DNA of 64,000 bases from Symbiodinium natans (Eukaryota; Sar; Dinophyceae; Suessiales; Symbiodiniaceae): the NCBI GenBank assembly GCA_905221605.1, contig CAJNDS010001269.1:498501-562500 (forward strand). The letters run 5' to 3'. Shown piece after piece: positions 41,522 through 51,694 of this stretch (its first letter is position 1; each line of letters begins with the position of its first letter). A program made the translations under genes and the position numbers. The notes beneath the pieces were generated by a model. The model was not told the DNA's origin, ran no database searches, and worked only from the letters and a program-made list of their open reading frames with translations.

Positions 41522-41648
41522 CCTACTTGAAGGGGTCATGGGTAGTTTTAAGTCGGCTTGTAAGTACCCTAAGGAAGGTTATAACCACTAGAACTATCGC
41601 TTTTCAGTTATGCCCCCAGCTATTATACCCACGTCCCCATGAACACTG
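41522..41648. mobile_element. TIR element family C, divergent copy 7
   Basis: The left arm CCTACTTGAAGGGGTCATGG, then GTAAGTACCCTAAGGAAGGT and TTATAACCAC, matches copy C5. The right arm is hard to follow (CCCACGTCCCCATGAACACT), so the right end is uncertain. Confidence 0.55.
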
Positions 41649-41721
41649 AGTGCTTCGGCGCTTCGGGGTAGAGTGGCGGGAGGGGGTAAGGCGACAATGG
41701 CACCTGTTCCAGCTGAAAAAA

Positions 41722-41880
41722 ACCCTAAACCCTGTACCCTAAACCCTCAACCCTAAGCCCTCGACCCTAAACCCTCAACCCTAAACCCTCAACCCTAAGC
41801 CCTCGACCCTAAACCCTCAACCCTAAACCCTTAACCCTAAACCCTAAACCCTCAACCCTAAACCCTAAACCCTGAACCGC
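41722..41880 (-). repeat. Telomeric array with perfect 42-bp higher-order repeat
   Basis: Six variant heptamers in fixed order (CCCTCAA, CCCTAAG, CCCTCGA, CCCTAAA, CCCTCAA, CCCTAAA) at 41744-41785 are repeated exactly at 41786-41827. Degenerate CCCTAAA and CCCTCAA units flank the pair. Confidence 0.95.
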
Positions 41881-41998
41881 AGACTCAGGGCTTGAGTCAA
41901 CCCGGTTGCTTGGGCCAAGCTTGTTGCCAGCCAGCCAGATCAAGTGTCCCGCCAAGCAAGCCAAAAGGACCCTTGTGAGCCTAGATCCTAGATCCTAA

Positions 41999-42133
41999 AT
42001 ACTTGGGGTATTTTTTGGGGTTCCTGTAATGAGGATTAAACTATTTCGGGTATATTCAGGGCACCCCTATGTGGGGAAATACCCATAGAATACCCCATGC
42101 GAAGCATGTGGGGGGATTTTACTTGCTGGGGAA
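41999..42133. other. Inverted-repeat segment, possible TIR element
   Basis: TACTTGGGGTATTTTTTGGGG on the left and GGGGAAATACCCATAGAATA, CCCCATGCGAAGCATGTGGGG on the right form several hairpins. I see only one copy in this window, so its nature is open. Confidence 0.35.
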
Positions 42134-42257
42134 TACAAGGAGCGAAAGCCACCAGCCTCCCTAAATCGGCACCCATCTCACCCCAATCTTTTGTCTAGAG
42201 ATAAACAGTGTAGGGATTAGGGTGAACCCTGAACCTGAGGCCGTCGGGTTGCAAAGC

Positions 42258-42346
42258 TTCTCCTAGCTGGAACATCCCTAAACGCCTGACATATGAAAAC
42301 CCCCTATAACTAACCCTAAAAGGAACCACATTGGAGCCTTTGGTAA
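42258..42346. mobile_element. TIR element family J, copy 2
   Basis: AACCCCCTATAACTAACCC then AAAAGGAACCACATTGGAGC matches the right half of copy J1 at 11124-11171. The left end (CTCCTAGCTGGAACATCCC) is only weakly similar, and the T/G homopolymer core of J1 is absent. Confidence 0.5.
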
Positions 42347-42719
42347 GGCCTGAAGCCACGCCGCTTTTGCTGCGCTTGCGCGGGGTTGCAGTGGTAGCTC
42401 GAGCTACCAAAGCCTGCTAGGCTCAAAAGGGCCTTCAGGGCTGTACACCCTTGCTACCCTGCGAGGCTGTTTAAGGTTTAGGGTTTAGGTTAGGTTTTTT
42501 GAGACTGGGGGTTCTACGGCCCTACTACGAAGCCTACTTTCTGGCTTGAAACTCGAGGCGCCTGTGAGTAGCACAATGAAAAGGCACTCAACCGGACGCT
42601 CTTTGATTAAGGGGGATTGCGAGGGAAACAAACGTTAGACAAGGTAACGCTGCAAGATGTGACCTCGGCGCTACTTTTACAGGGGGGACTATACAGGGTG
42701 GACTTCACAGGTTTATAAG
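42347..42719. other. Spacer, nothing recognised
   Basis: About 370 bp with isolated telomeric words near 42470-42492. No gene recognised. Confidence 0.4.
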
Positions 42720-42895
42720 GTTTAGGCCTAAGGGTTTAGGGTTTTAGGGTTTAAAACAGTTTAAGGTTTTGGGGTCTGCAGTTTGGGGTTTAGGTTTCAA
42801 ACCCTAAACCCTAAACCCTAAACCCTAAACCCTCAACCCTAAACCCTAAACCCTAAACCCTTTCAGGGTTCAGGGCTTGAGGTTTCTTGGGCAAT
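42720..42895. repeat. Head-to-head telomeric junction followed by a second switch
   Basis: Degenerate TTTAGGG/TTTGGGG units run to about 42793, then after TTTC switch to CCCTAAA units (42799-42860). At about 42861 these meet TTTCAGGGTTCAGGG in the opposite orientation. The first junction has fusion-like polarity. Confidence 0.85.
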
Positions 42896-42968
42896 TTGGG
42901 CCCTGCGACTCATGAGTTCTACGAGCCCTGCTGCGACCTAGCGTACCCAACATCGCGGCCTGCAACCC

Positions 42969-43112
42969 AGGGTTCAGGGTTTAGGGTTTAGGGTTTGGGG
43001 TTTAGGGTTTAGGGTTTAGGGTTGAGGGTTTAGGGTTTAGGGTTGAGGGTTTAGGGTTTAGGGTTTAGGGTTTAGGGTTTAGGGTTTAGAGTTTAGGGTT
43101 TAGGGTTTAGGG
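42969..43112 (+). repeat. Interstitial telomeric array (TTTAGGG)n
   Basis: About twenty units, with TTGAGGG recurring at two positions about 21 bp apart and one TTTAGAG. Confidence 0.95.
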
Positions 43113-44145
43113 TTCAAAGTACGGGCTCCATGTCAAAACAGGGAGAACAGGTCCCTCATCCCTCCATGATGTTCAGTCCAGTTTCAGGGCTCTGCGGATG
43201 CTTTGCCCACAGGAGTCTTGGGATGTACAACCCCTACAGTAGCTCCTTTGATAGAACTTGCTGGTCGATTTGACCACCAATTCGGCTGAGATCAGTCACT
43301 CTGCGGTTAAGCGATGAGTAACAGAAGAGCTTATGGATGCAACTGGCCGAAACTTCTCGGTGACTGAGGTGCTAGCGGCGTCTCCAAGCTTGGAGCTCGG
43401 CATCAGTGATGCTCAAGCCTAAACCCTGAAACCTCAAAACCCCTAATCCCAACAAACAGCTCGAGAAAGCACGCGGGCGAATGGATGTTTTTGCTTCTTT
43501 CCTTGTCCGGGGCGGGGGGAGAGAGAATTGCATGGGAACACCGTAACCCGTAAATCCTTGCTCACTGCCTACGGCAACGTGTTGTCGTGTCCTCCGCGAG
43601 GGTTTAAGGAGGTTTGATGGCTTCAGAGGTTTGAGGGCTTGTTGCTAAAGACTGGGGTTTTAACAGTTTTGGGGGGTTTAGGGGTTTATGGTTTAGGGTG
43701 CGCTTGCAGACGCTAACACTTGGATCAAAGGAGGTTCCTGCTTTTCAACCCGAATCTCATCGAAAAACTTGACCCAAGAAGGGGTTAACCCCTATTGATA
43801 CCCTCGACCATGACTATGAGCAACACTTGCCTCCGCCAAAGACCCCGAACCGGAAGGCCAGGAACGCTTTGCGGAATCATCCCACAAAAACCTGCACTCC
43901 CTAAACAAAACAGAGTGTCTGAAGCAGGGACCTGGTTGGGGGGGGGTTCGGGTTTGGGGATTCTAGGGTTTATCGGGTATAAGGCTGAGGTTTAGGAGCC
44001 CCGAAACCCTAAGCTTGAAACCTTCTTCATCCCGACACCTCGAACGTGGCGCGGCCTCGGTCCACCCATCAAAAGCCACCCATGTTTGGGGTCATCATCA
44101 TGCTCGGCCTCAGGCGCATCGCAAGAGTGGTCTCTGTTTGGATTC
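43113..44145. other. Spacer, no confident gene
   Basis: About 1 kb with few telomeric words and no open frame over 70 codons. Nothing recognised. Confidence 0.4.
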
Positions 44146-44255
44146 GGGGGGGGGGGGGGGAGGGTTTAGGGTTTAGGGTTTAGGGTTTGGGGTTTAGGGT
44201 TTAGGGTTTAGGGTTTCGGGTTTCGGGTTTAGGGTTTAGGGTTAGGGTTTGGGGT
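44146..44255 (+). repeat. G15 tract joined to a telomeric array
   Basis: G15 at 44146-44160 leads after one A directly into TTTAGGG units with two TTTCGGG and one TTTGGGG. Confidence 0.94.
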
Positions 44256-45186
44256 CTACTTTGTAGAAAACATTCTGGTGGCCCCCATTCCAGAAAGCTG
44301 CAAGATGGGGGTTTGCGAGAGTAGGGGCCCCCCAATATAGACCCCCACATAAGCAGGACTCCCTTCCAAAAAAGGACCCCAATAAGGTACCCCGATTTTC
44401 GGTAAACCCGCTGGCCGCCGGACCCTGAAACCCCGAATTGGGTTTAGGGTTTAGGGTTCAGGGTCTAGGGTTTTAGAGTTGTAGAGTTCTACAGTTTTAG
44501 AGTTTGCACTGCTGTTGTTTTGCAGAATGTGAAGTGCCGTTTCACCTGCCTATTGAGGCCAACCGTTCCAAGGAAGACACCCTATCTTGGGAACTAAACG
44601 AACCCTGGAAGGGTTTTATGGTCTATGTCTAAGTGTATAATTGTGTATATATATATATATGAATGAGAAATACCTTAATAGACATGACTGTGATAATCTG
44701 ATATAATCCCCAAACCCTAAACCCGCAACGCCGAAACCTTGTCATCATATCATGGGGTACATGATTACGCATTTGCAGGCTTCAGTTCGTCCACAATCTA
44801 AGTTCCGGAGTCTACGACGACTTCTTTCTTACTTCTGCTCAGGCCTTTTGGGGCCTACTTGGGTTTTTAGGGTTTCGGGTTTAGGGCTTAGGGTTTAGGA
44901 TTTAGGGTTTGGGGTTTGGGGCTTAGGGCCGACCCACGGTTCACCCGGACTCGCTGCGGTAAATCATGTAGAGGCCCGGTCCCCGGTCCGAAAGAGCCCC
45001 GGAAGGAAGGAAGGAAAGCTTTAGAGTCTATTCGACTTTAGGGTTTAGGGTTTAGGGTTTTCAGTTGAAGATGAGGCAAGTCTTCACCGTTGGGAAGAGA
45101 ACCCACCGACATGGATTTCTTGAGGGTTTGTCGTCCTAGCTCCCAACCCTCCCCCCCAACACCCCGACGCTGATCTTGGCGGACGA
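44256..45186. other. Spacer with palindromic patches and a TA microsatellite
   Basis: 44256-44400 contains CCCCAATATAGACCCCCAC and AAAAAAGGACCCCAATAAGG, words like those of family A, but no clear ends. (TA)n lies at about 44646-44660, and short TTTAGGG blocks at 44440-44475, 44864-44925 and 45037-45060. Confidence 0.4.
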
Positions 45187-45312
45187 GCCCTAAACCCTAA
45201 ACCCTAAACCCTAAACCCTAAACCCTAAACCCTGAACCCTGAACCCTGAACCCTGAACCCTAAACTCCAACCCCAAAACCCTAAACCCTTAAACCCTCAA
45301 CCCTAAACTCAC
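45187..45312 (-). repeat. Telomeric array with homogeneous CCCTGAA block
   Basis: About six CCCTAAA units, then four consecutive CCCTGAA, then degenerate CCCTAAA, CCCCAAAA and CCCTCAA. Confidence 0.94.
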
Positions 45313-45407
45313 AGGCACCCTACTTGGCCCTCCGACTGCATGCCGCCGGGCATGCCGCCAGCCCCCAAGACAGCACCGCCCCTGAGTCGGGCTCCAGGCT
45401 TATTCCG

Positions 45408-45506
45408 GGTTTAGGGTTTAGGGTTTGGAGTTTAGGGTTTAGGGTTTAGGGTTTAGAGTTTAGGGTTTCGGGTTTAGGGTTTGGGGTTTAGGCTTTAGGG
45501 TTTGTG
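45408..45506 (+). repeat. Interstitial telomeric array, degenerate
   Basis: TTTAGGG with TTTGGAG, TTTAGAG, TTTCGGG and TTTAGGC variants. A polypurine patch (GGGAGAGG words) follows at 45596-45665. Confidence 0.88.
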
Positions 45507-45767
45507 GCCCGGGGGGATCAACTATGGGCCCTTTGAGACACAGCAGGGACCCCCTCCTCGCTGTCCTCAGTGCGAGAGCGCCAGCGAAAAGGGACGGGGG
45601 ACGGGAGAGGGAAGGGAGAGAAAAGGGGAGAAAAGGGGAGAGGGGAGAGGGAGAGAAGGGATAAAGGTCTGTGTGTGTGCAACTCAATTATAAGGGTTTG
45701 AGGGATCCAGGCACATTCGGAGCTCGGGACTGTGGCTTGACGCAGTTCGCCGGCAGCAGAGGAAACG

Positions 45768-46093
45768 CCAAACCCTAAAAAGGGAAGCTCGAAACCCTAA
45801 AAAGGGAAGCCCTCAACCCCAAACCACAAACCCGAGCATGGGAAACCCTAACAAGGGAAAGCCTCTACCCTCAACCCTCAGCCCTGACATGGGAAACCCT
45901 GAAAAGGGAAAGCCTCTACCCCCAACCCTCAACCCTCAACGCTCAACCCTCAACCCCTCAAGCCTCAACCCTCAACCCTCAACCCTAAACCCTAAACCCT
46001 AAAACCCTAAAACCCTAAAACCCTAAAACCCTAAAACCCTAAAACCCTAAAACCCTAAAACCCTAAAACCCTAAAACCCTAAAACCCTAAACC
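45768..46093 (-). repeat. Composite repeat, then an array of 8-bp unit CCCTAAAA
   Basis: 45768-45930 holds a repeated composite AAACCCTAAAAAGGGAAGC (twice at 21-bp spacing) and GGGAAACCCTNANAAGGGAA then AGCCTCTACCC (twice at about 47-bp spacing). CCCTCAA units follow, and then about thirteen CCCTAAAA octamers (45988-46090). Confidence 0.93.
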
Positions 46094-46193
46094 TTGGGGC
46101 TTCTCTGGGCTTCTGGCATCATCGGCTGCATGTTTGCAGGGCCTGGCCAGGTCTTGGGGTGGGGCTCCGGCTTGGGACTTCGGAACTGTCGGG

Positions 46194-46520
46194 TTTGGGG
46201 CTTGGGGCTTGGGGCTTGGGGCTTAGGGTTTAGGGTTTAGGGTTTAGGGTTTAGGGTTTAGGGTTTAGGGTTTAGGGTTTAGGGTTTAGGGTTTAGGGTT
46301 TAGGGTTTAGGTTTCGTTTAGTGTTTAGGGCTTTAGTGAAGAGGGTTTACGGTTCGTGGCATGGGGAAGACGGGCGGAGGGTAAAACCCTCGGCCCGAAG
46401 ACCTCCTAAACCCTAAACCCTAAACCCTAAACCCTAAACCCTAAACCCTAAACCCCTAAACCCTAAACCCTAAACCCCTAAACCCTAAACCCTAAACCCT
46501 AAACCCTAAACCCTAAGTCC
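46194..46520. repeat. Two long telomeric arrays in opposite orientation
   Basis: 46194-46220 has GCTTGGGG four times, then TTTAGGG about fourteen times to 46312. 46406-46520 reads CCCTAAA with two CCCCTAAA units placed about 28 bp apart. Confidence 0.95.
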
Positions 46521-47214
46521 TAGCCCAAAGCTCCCGAGCGCACTGTCTCCTGACAGCGGGCGCCATCAAGGCTCTATCCCCCAAAGGCTGCATTTTCACA
46601 ATCAAGGTTGCACCTCGAAACTCTAATCCTAATCCCTGGACCCTAACGCCTAAGAGCCCCACACTCAAACCAAAAACCCAAAAGCCTGAACCTTGAAACT
46701 TCAGACCAACCAACCCTCTCCCCGGCCCCTACCCAAGAGAGAGAGAGGGCCAGAACCCCAGCCGATCCCACGACCCCCAACACGACAGTTTAGGGTTTAG
46801 GGCTTCGGGTTGAGGGCTGAGGGTTGAGGGGGTATCTTTTTGGGAAGCCATGGACCATGGGATCTTACAAAGCCCATACCCTAGCACCCAGCCTCCAACC
46901 CAAATCGCAAACACAGAAAAGAGGCTGAATTAAGGTTCCTGAAGGGAGGGGGGAGCATGGAATGCACAACATCTGACTTAAGGTTGTTTGTTTTGGTTTG
47001 AACTTTTCGGGTGCCCTAAACTCTAATTCAACCCTAAACCCTGAACCCTGGACCCTGAAGCCATGGTTTAGAGTTTCAGGGCTTAAGGCAAAGTCGGGCT
47101 TTTTATGTTTACAAGAAGATGAACGCTGTGCAAGCACCAAGTGGCCGCAAACTTGAGGGAGTCCAGTGTATGTAAAGTTGAAGGGGTTAGGGCTTTTTTT
47201 CTTCAGGACAAATT
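46521..47214. other. Spacer with isolated telomeric words
   Basis: Short CCCTAAA/TTTAGGG words near 46790-46830 and 47033-47060. No gene recognised. Confidence 0.45.
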
Positions 47215-47350
47215 GGGGGGGGGGGGGGGGGGGGGGTGATGTTAGGGGCGCCTAGCCTAAACCCTAAGCCTTAAGCCCTAAGCCCTCAGCCCTAGGCCCT
47301 AAGCCCTAAGCCCTGAGCCCTAAGCCCTAAGCCCGAAGCCCTAAGCCCCT
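47215..47350. repeat. G22 tract and a CCCTAAG array
   Basis: G22 at 47215-47236. From about 47255 there are about twelve heptamers of the CCCTAAG type with CCCTCAG, CCCTAGG, CCCTGAG and CCCGAAG variants (CTTAGGG on the other strand). Confidence 0.93.
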
Positions 47351-48101
47351 GAGCTCTAAACACGAAATGCAGGTTGGCAGGACCGCTTGTCAACGCCAGG
47401 TTGCCGAAGCCGGTGAGCCCTGGCCCGTGAAACTTCTCGAAATGCCGCTCAGGGGTTAGGGTCTAGGGCTTAGGGCTTAGGGTTTAAGGCAACCTGTGAG
47501 GATGGTTTCTTGCTTAAAGGAGTTTACAAGGCACCTTCGCCTCGAAGACGGGGAGCAGGGGAACACGGGTGCTACCTTGCCGAATCCGAAGAAGAGCAAC
47601 ACATCTGAAACCTTGCAGGACCCTAACAGCATGTTTTTTTCACAACGGTTTTTGTCAACCGGAATAACATTACAGCACACCTGATGAGGAGTTCTCTAAA
47701 CTAGGGTCCCTTGGTGCGTCCTGGTATGGCACCCAAACATTCCCTAAACTACAGAGCTACCCAAGGGCTTACGAGGAGTTTAGGGCTTGCTGGGTTTGCA
47801 GGGTTTAGAGGTGGGGGGGGGGGGGGGGGGGCGGTCGAAAAGGGAAGCAGCCTTGGGCCGGTTTTGGAATGTGCTCCACGAGAACGTTGTGGTGCGACAT
47901 AAAAACCTAGTCCCATGAAAAAAACAAGCACCCTCCCAAGAACCCTCAACTCAACACTACAAACCCCCAAACCTGAAAACACCAAATCCCTCAAACACCA
48001 GCACCCCGCAAGCCCCCTTCCCAAAAAAACGAGAAAAAAAAATCACCGGACAAAACCTCAAGCCCACCCGTCCACGGCCACCCAAGCCGAACACCTCCCC
48101 G
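47351..48101. other. Spacer with G19 tract and family D-like fragment
   Basis: At about 47509-47570, TGCTTAAAGGAGTTTACAAGG then GGGGAGCAGGGGAACACGGG resembles the right half of family D. G19 lies at 47813-47831. A stretch at 47915-48100 is A/C-rich on this strand. No gene recognised. Confidence 0.4.
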
Positions 48102-48357
48102 CCCTAAACCCTAAACCCTAAACCCTAAACCCTAAACCCTAAACCCTAAACCCTGAACCCTGAACCCTAAGACTTCCGCCGTCCTGGGGCCATGTGCGGC
48201 ATCATGTAGTCAGGCACGTAGTCGTTGGGAGCCTTGGTAGTCTCCTTCCCGTAGTATGAAGCCGCCCTCCCATTTTGGGGTTTGGGGTTTAGGGTCTGGG
48301 GTCTAGGGTTTAGGGTTTAGGGTTTAGGGTTTAGGGTTTAGGGTTTAGGGTTTGGGG
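48102..48357. repeat. Two telomeric arrays in opposite orientation
   Basis: 48102-48170 reads CCCTAAA with two adjacent CCCTGAA; 48278-48357 reads TTTAGGG with TTTGGGG at both edges. Confidence 0.94.
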
Positions 48358-49213
48358 ATGAACCCGCCCTCCCATTTTTCTTTGTTTTGTTTTTGTTGTT
48401 TTGTTTTTTTGTTTTGTCTGTTTTTTCTTCTTCTTTTTTTTTGGGGGGGGGCTATTCTGATTATCGTTGTCACGTATTCTGAAGGAGGGGGAGGGTTAAG
48501 ATATGAGAGTTTGGGGTGATCTCAACGTTAAGGGCTTCTCATATGATGCACTTATGAGTCTTGAGAAATGGCCCAGGCAGCCAAACAGCTGTAAAAAGAA
48601 TAGGGAAGAAGGACCCCTAAACCCTAATGTTGGAAAATAGGGGTCCCTCTATACATATACATGGGTTTGTTCGATAATTGTGGGGCGGGCGACAGGTGTT
48701 GGCATCAGGGCATGTTTCGCGGGTATGCTTCGCGGCATCATGAGCTACTTTACCTGCAAATTTCGGGGGTATGTTAAAATGTTACGGGGTGTTTTTTTCT
48801 GGTATGTTTTGCGGGTGTGCACCCCCGTGTGCCCTTCTTAAACCTAGGCCCCCCAAAAATGGGTTCATATTTTGCCCACTTTTTGAGGGGTCCAGAGTGG
48901 GTCCGCAATTAAGTTAAACCGTCCGGGTGTCCCAAGAAAATTCCGTGCAGCGGGCCTTTAGAATCAGTTGCTGGGCCCGGCTGTTCCTTCTAAACTGGCA
49001 TAACTCCCCCCCTTTATAAAGTCATATAAAGCCCGTGGACCGTTTAAAGAAAGCACTAACCAGCTTCGACCACTTGGGGGGGGGGGGGACACTAAAGCTT
49101 GCACAACGTTAGACAGGTCCTAGTGCTTGAGCCCGTAGAAGGCAGGCTTACAGGGCGCGGTGCAGGCGGGAAGTCCTCTACACGATGGCCCCTCGGTCCC
49201 CTTCCACTTACCT
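48358..49213. other. Telomere-poor segment with T-rich and G-rich runs
   Basis: T-rich stretch at 48375-48443 ending in G8, imperfect tandem words GGTATGNTTCGCGGG at 48700-48830, and G13 at 49076-49088. No open frame of note and no gene recognised. Confidence 0.4.
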
Positions 49214-49304
49214 AGACCCTAAACCCTAAATCCTCAACCCTAAGCCCTAAGCCCTAAACCCTAAACCCTAAACCCTAACCCTAAACCCTAAACCCTAAAC
49301 CCTC
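49214..49304 (-). repeat. Interstitial telomeric array (CCCTAAA, CCCTAAG)
   Basis: About twelve units including two adjacent CCCTAAG. Confidence 0.94.
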
Positions 49305-50083
49305 CTACGTAAATCCAAAGCCCTCTATCACGCGGTTTTGTTTCTTTCGGGCTCCGTAGTCGAAGAGGAACCTCAAGCAAACCAGAGCTTAGGGCTTAAG
49401 GGGTTAGATAAATCCGATGTGGCGATGTACTCATGTTGGTGCAGGGCTTGACACTTTGTTCTGCTACAGCTTCACGTAGGTAGATGGACATGGATGCCGC
49501 GTTTTCTCCGGGTCGTCGCGAATGAGCGGGGCAGCGTCCTAAGGGCCCTGCGCTCTTCTGCTTCTCCTCCTCTTCCTCCTTCTTCTGCCTGGCGAAGGAG
49601 TGAGGTGTGGGCCGGAGGCTTTACTGCTGCTGGCAAACAGATGCAAAAAGGGGTTGCGCTGGGGGGTTGTGTTGGGGTACGATGGCCTGTCAGAGCGCCC
49701 AATCCTCTTCTTGGAGGAATAATTTACAGCCTAGGCTATGTAGGTGTCCATAGTGGGAAGAAAGCCATAACGTTACTTGGAGGTATATACGCTCTCTGAG
49801 CCACTACATGGCGTCTGCGGCGGTACTTGAGCGTAACCTTTCACCACAACACCAACTCGAGAACTCTGCTTTGGAGTAGACCCTGGAAAAATGTATATAC
49901 TTTTTAGGTATAAGTAGCTATAGTAGGAACCCAGAACCCAAACAAAGTCTTAAAGTAATATAGTACTCCAAAACCTAGAGAACAAGTTGTAAGATCCCCG
50001 AAGAGCGAGGAGTGAATGGCGCGGAGTTGATAAGTCGGTATTGTTGCATGCCGCTGCTTTCACTAACATCCTGAGCAGGTTTA
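49305..50083. other. Telomere-free segment, nothing confident
   Basis: A plus frame of about 101 codons (49494-49799) overlaps a minus frame of 76 codons; neither shows a domain. At 49868-49975, TTTGGAGTA on the left and TACTCCAAA on the right form a weak inverted repeat. Confidence 0.3.
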
Positions 50084-50175
50084 CTGTTGCTTAAGAACCC
50101 CCCCCCCAGAAAAAAAAAATCCCTATATTACCCTTGTAAGGAAGAATATTTTTCTTTTTCGGGGGGCTCTTCGGC
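50084..50175. mobile_element. TIR element family H, copy 3 (inverted)
   Basis: Relative to H1 and H2 this copy is reversed. TGTTGCTTAAGAACCCC starts it and CTTTTTCGGGGGGCTCTTCGG ends it. The core TTACCCTTGTAAGGAAGAAT is the reverse complement of the H core. It carries a C10 run next to its left end. Confidence 0.72.
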
Positions 50176-50499
50176 AATTAGCAGAGGTGCTTGGCTTGCA
50201 CAACTTGGGACTAGGACGCTGGATGTTGTACTGCGTTCAAAACAATAGGGCCCCTGTAGCACGGGCCCTTGTATATAAGTCAGGGTAGCGAAAAGGGATT
50301 CTGATCTGAAGAGGGAATGAGCCAACAGTGCCTCATCCCGTCAGACGCACAAGAACCCAAGAACCCTCGTAGTATGGCGGGTTTAGGGCTTCCGAAGGCC
50401 CAAACTGTGCCAGCCCGACGTCTTCTTGTCCAGGGCATTGACACGGTCTGTGTACTCACGGAGCACCTGCCAGGCCCCCTACTAAACGCTAGAGGGCCC
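50176..50499. other. Spacer, nothing recognised
   Basis: About 320 bp with no repeat family or gene recognised. Confidence 0.4.
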
Positions 50500-50742
50500 T
50501 ACACCCTTAACCCTAAACCCCAAACCCTAAACCCTAAACCCTAAACCCTAAACCCAGAACCTTCTGAAGCAACCCTAAGCCTGCACCGGAAGCAAGACCT
50601 AACATAACCCTAAACTAGAAACCCTAAATCCTGATGGAACCGAAGTCGCCCATCGGGCAACCGCCCGCTCTTAGCCATTTGCTTCACCATGCACCCTAAC
50701 CCCTAAACCCCAAACCCCAAACCCTAAACCCTAAACCCTAAG
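50500..50742 (-). repeat. Two short telomeric arrays
   Basis: CCCTAAA blocks at 50500-50556 and 50695-50742, the second with two adjacent CCCCAAA. Confidence 0.9.
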
Positions 50743-50855
50743 TTTCAGCGTGACGAAGAATTCGCCGACCCCGAGACCGGCGTGTCGCATGGTTTCGGGG
50801 AAGGAACCCTCCCCTTCGCTCTCCCTCACACCCTCTAAAATTAACCACAACCCCT

Positions 50856-50922
50856 CTTAGTAACTACAGTTGTCCAACTTCTAGCCCCAGTTCTACCCAT
50901 AAACCTCCAAGCAGCCCTGAAG
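50856..50922. mobile_element. Family C right-end fragment (copy 8)
   Basis: TTCTACCCATAAACCTCCAAGCAG matches the right arm of copies C4, C6 and C9. Upstream TTAGTAACTACAGTTGTCC is weakly similar to the interior. No left arm is seen. Confidence 0.5.
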
Positions 50923-50999
50923 ATCCCACGCGCCTAACCCATCTTCGCTCAAGCATCGGCTGCTCTAGGGGCTCCCAGAAGATGGTGTAGGAATTAGAG

Positions 51000-51132
51000 C
51001 TTAGGGTTTAGGGTTTAGGCTTTAGGCTTTAGGCTTTAGGTTTTAGGCTTTAGGCTTTAGGCTTTAGGCTTTCGGCTTTAGGCTTTAGGCTTTAGGCTTT
51101 AGGCCTTAGGCTTTAGGGTGAAGGGCTTAGAA
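51000..51132 (+). repeat. Telomeric array homogenised for TTTAGGC
   Basis: Two TTTAGGG units, then about fourteen TTTAGGC units with single TTTTAGG, TTTCGGC and CTTAGGC changes: one of the clearest single-variant blocks. Confidence 0.95.
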
Positions 51133-51324
51133 TCCCGTTGGGCCTTTAAGGCTCGGGGAAGTTCAGGGTTAAGAACCATATCACAAAATCCTTTGCAGCC
51201 CAGTCAAGGGACGTGTCAAGTATCTAAAGGTCCTACCTAGCCTTAAAGGGTTTGGAGGCCAGAGTATCTCGAAGTACGGCCATACCTGGGGTTAAAAGTA
51301 CCCTTGGACCTCCAAGTAGAGAAC

Positions 51325-51397
51325 CCTAGGCCCTCAACCCTAAACCCTAAACCCTAAACCCTAAACCCTAAACCCTAAACCCTAAACCCTAAACCCC
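51325..51397 (-). repeat. Interstitial telomeric array (CCCTAAA)n
   Basis: About nine CCCTAAA units. A family C terminal fragment (GGACCTCCAAGTAG) lies directly upstream at 51307-51320. Confidence 0.94.
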
Positions 51398-51543
51398 CAG
51401 CAGCACACCTGGATGAGGTAGGGCATGCAGAAGTCCATATTTCGGCTCTTCCAGGCCAGCTCGAGGGCCACATCTGGGCCTCGGAGCTCGCTTGCTCGGA
51501 GGGCTCGCGGGAAGCTATTTACCAATTAGAGCTGCACTTAAAG

Positions 51544-51596
51544 GGGTTTAGGGTTTAGGGTTTAGGGTTTACGGTTTAGGGTTTAGGGTTGAGGAT
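51544..51596 (+). repeat. Telomeric array capping a truncated family C element
   Basis: About seven TTTAGGG units with one TTTACGG and one TTGAGGG; it stops where the remaining part of element C2 begins. Confidence 0.92.
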
Positions 51597-51694
51597 AACT
51601 CTACTTATAACCATATTAGGGCACTTGAAGGGCTTGTAAGTGGGTTATAAGTACAGTTCTAACTGGCTTGCAAGTACCATGAACCTCCAAGTAT
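51597..51694. mobile_element. TIR element family C, copy 2, left end lost at a telomeric array
   Basis: It retains the interior (CATATTAGGGCACTTGAAGG) and a full right arm ending ACCATGAACCTCCAAGTA. The left arm is cut within CTACTTATAACC, exactly where telomeric repeats begin. Compared with C1, the missing part is about 35 bp. Confidence 0.75.
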
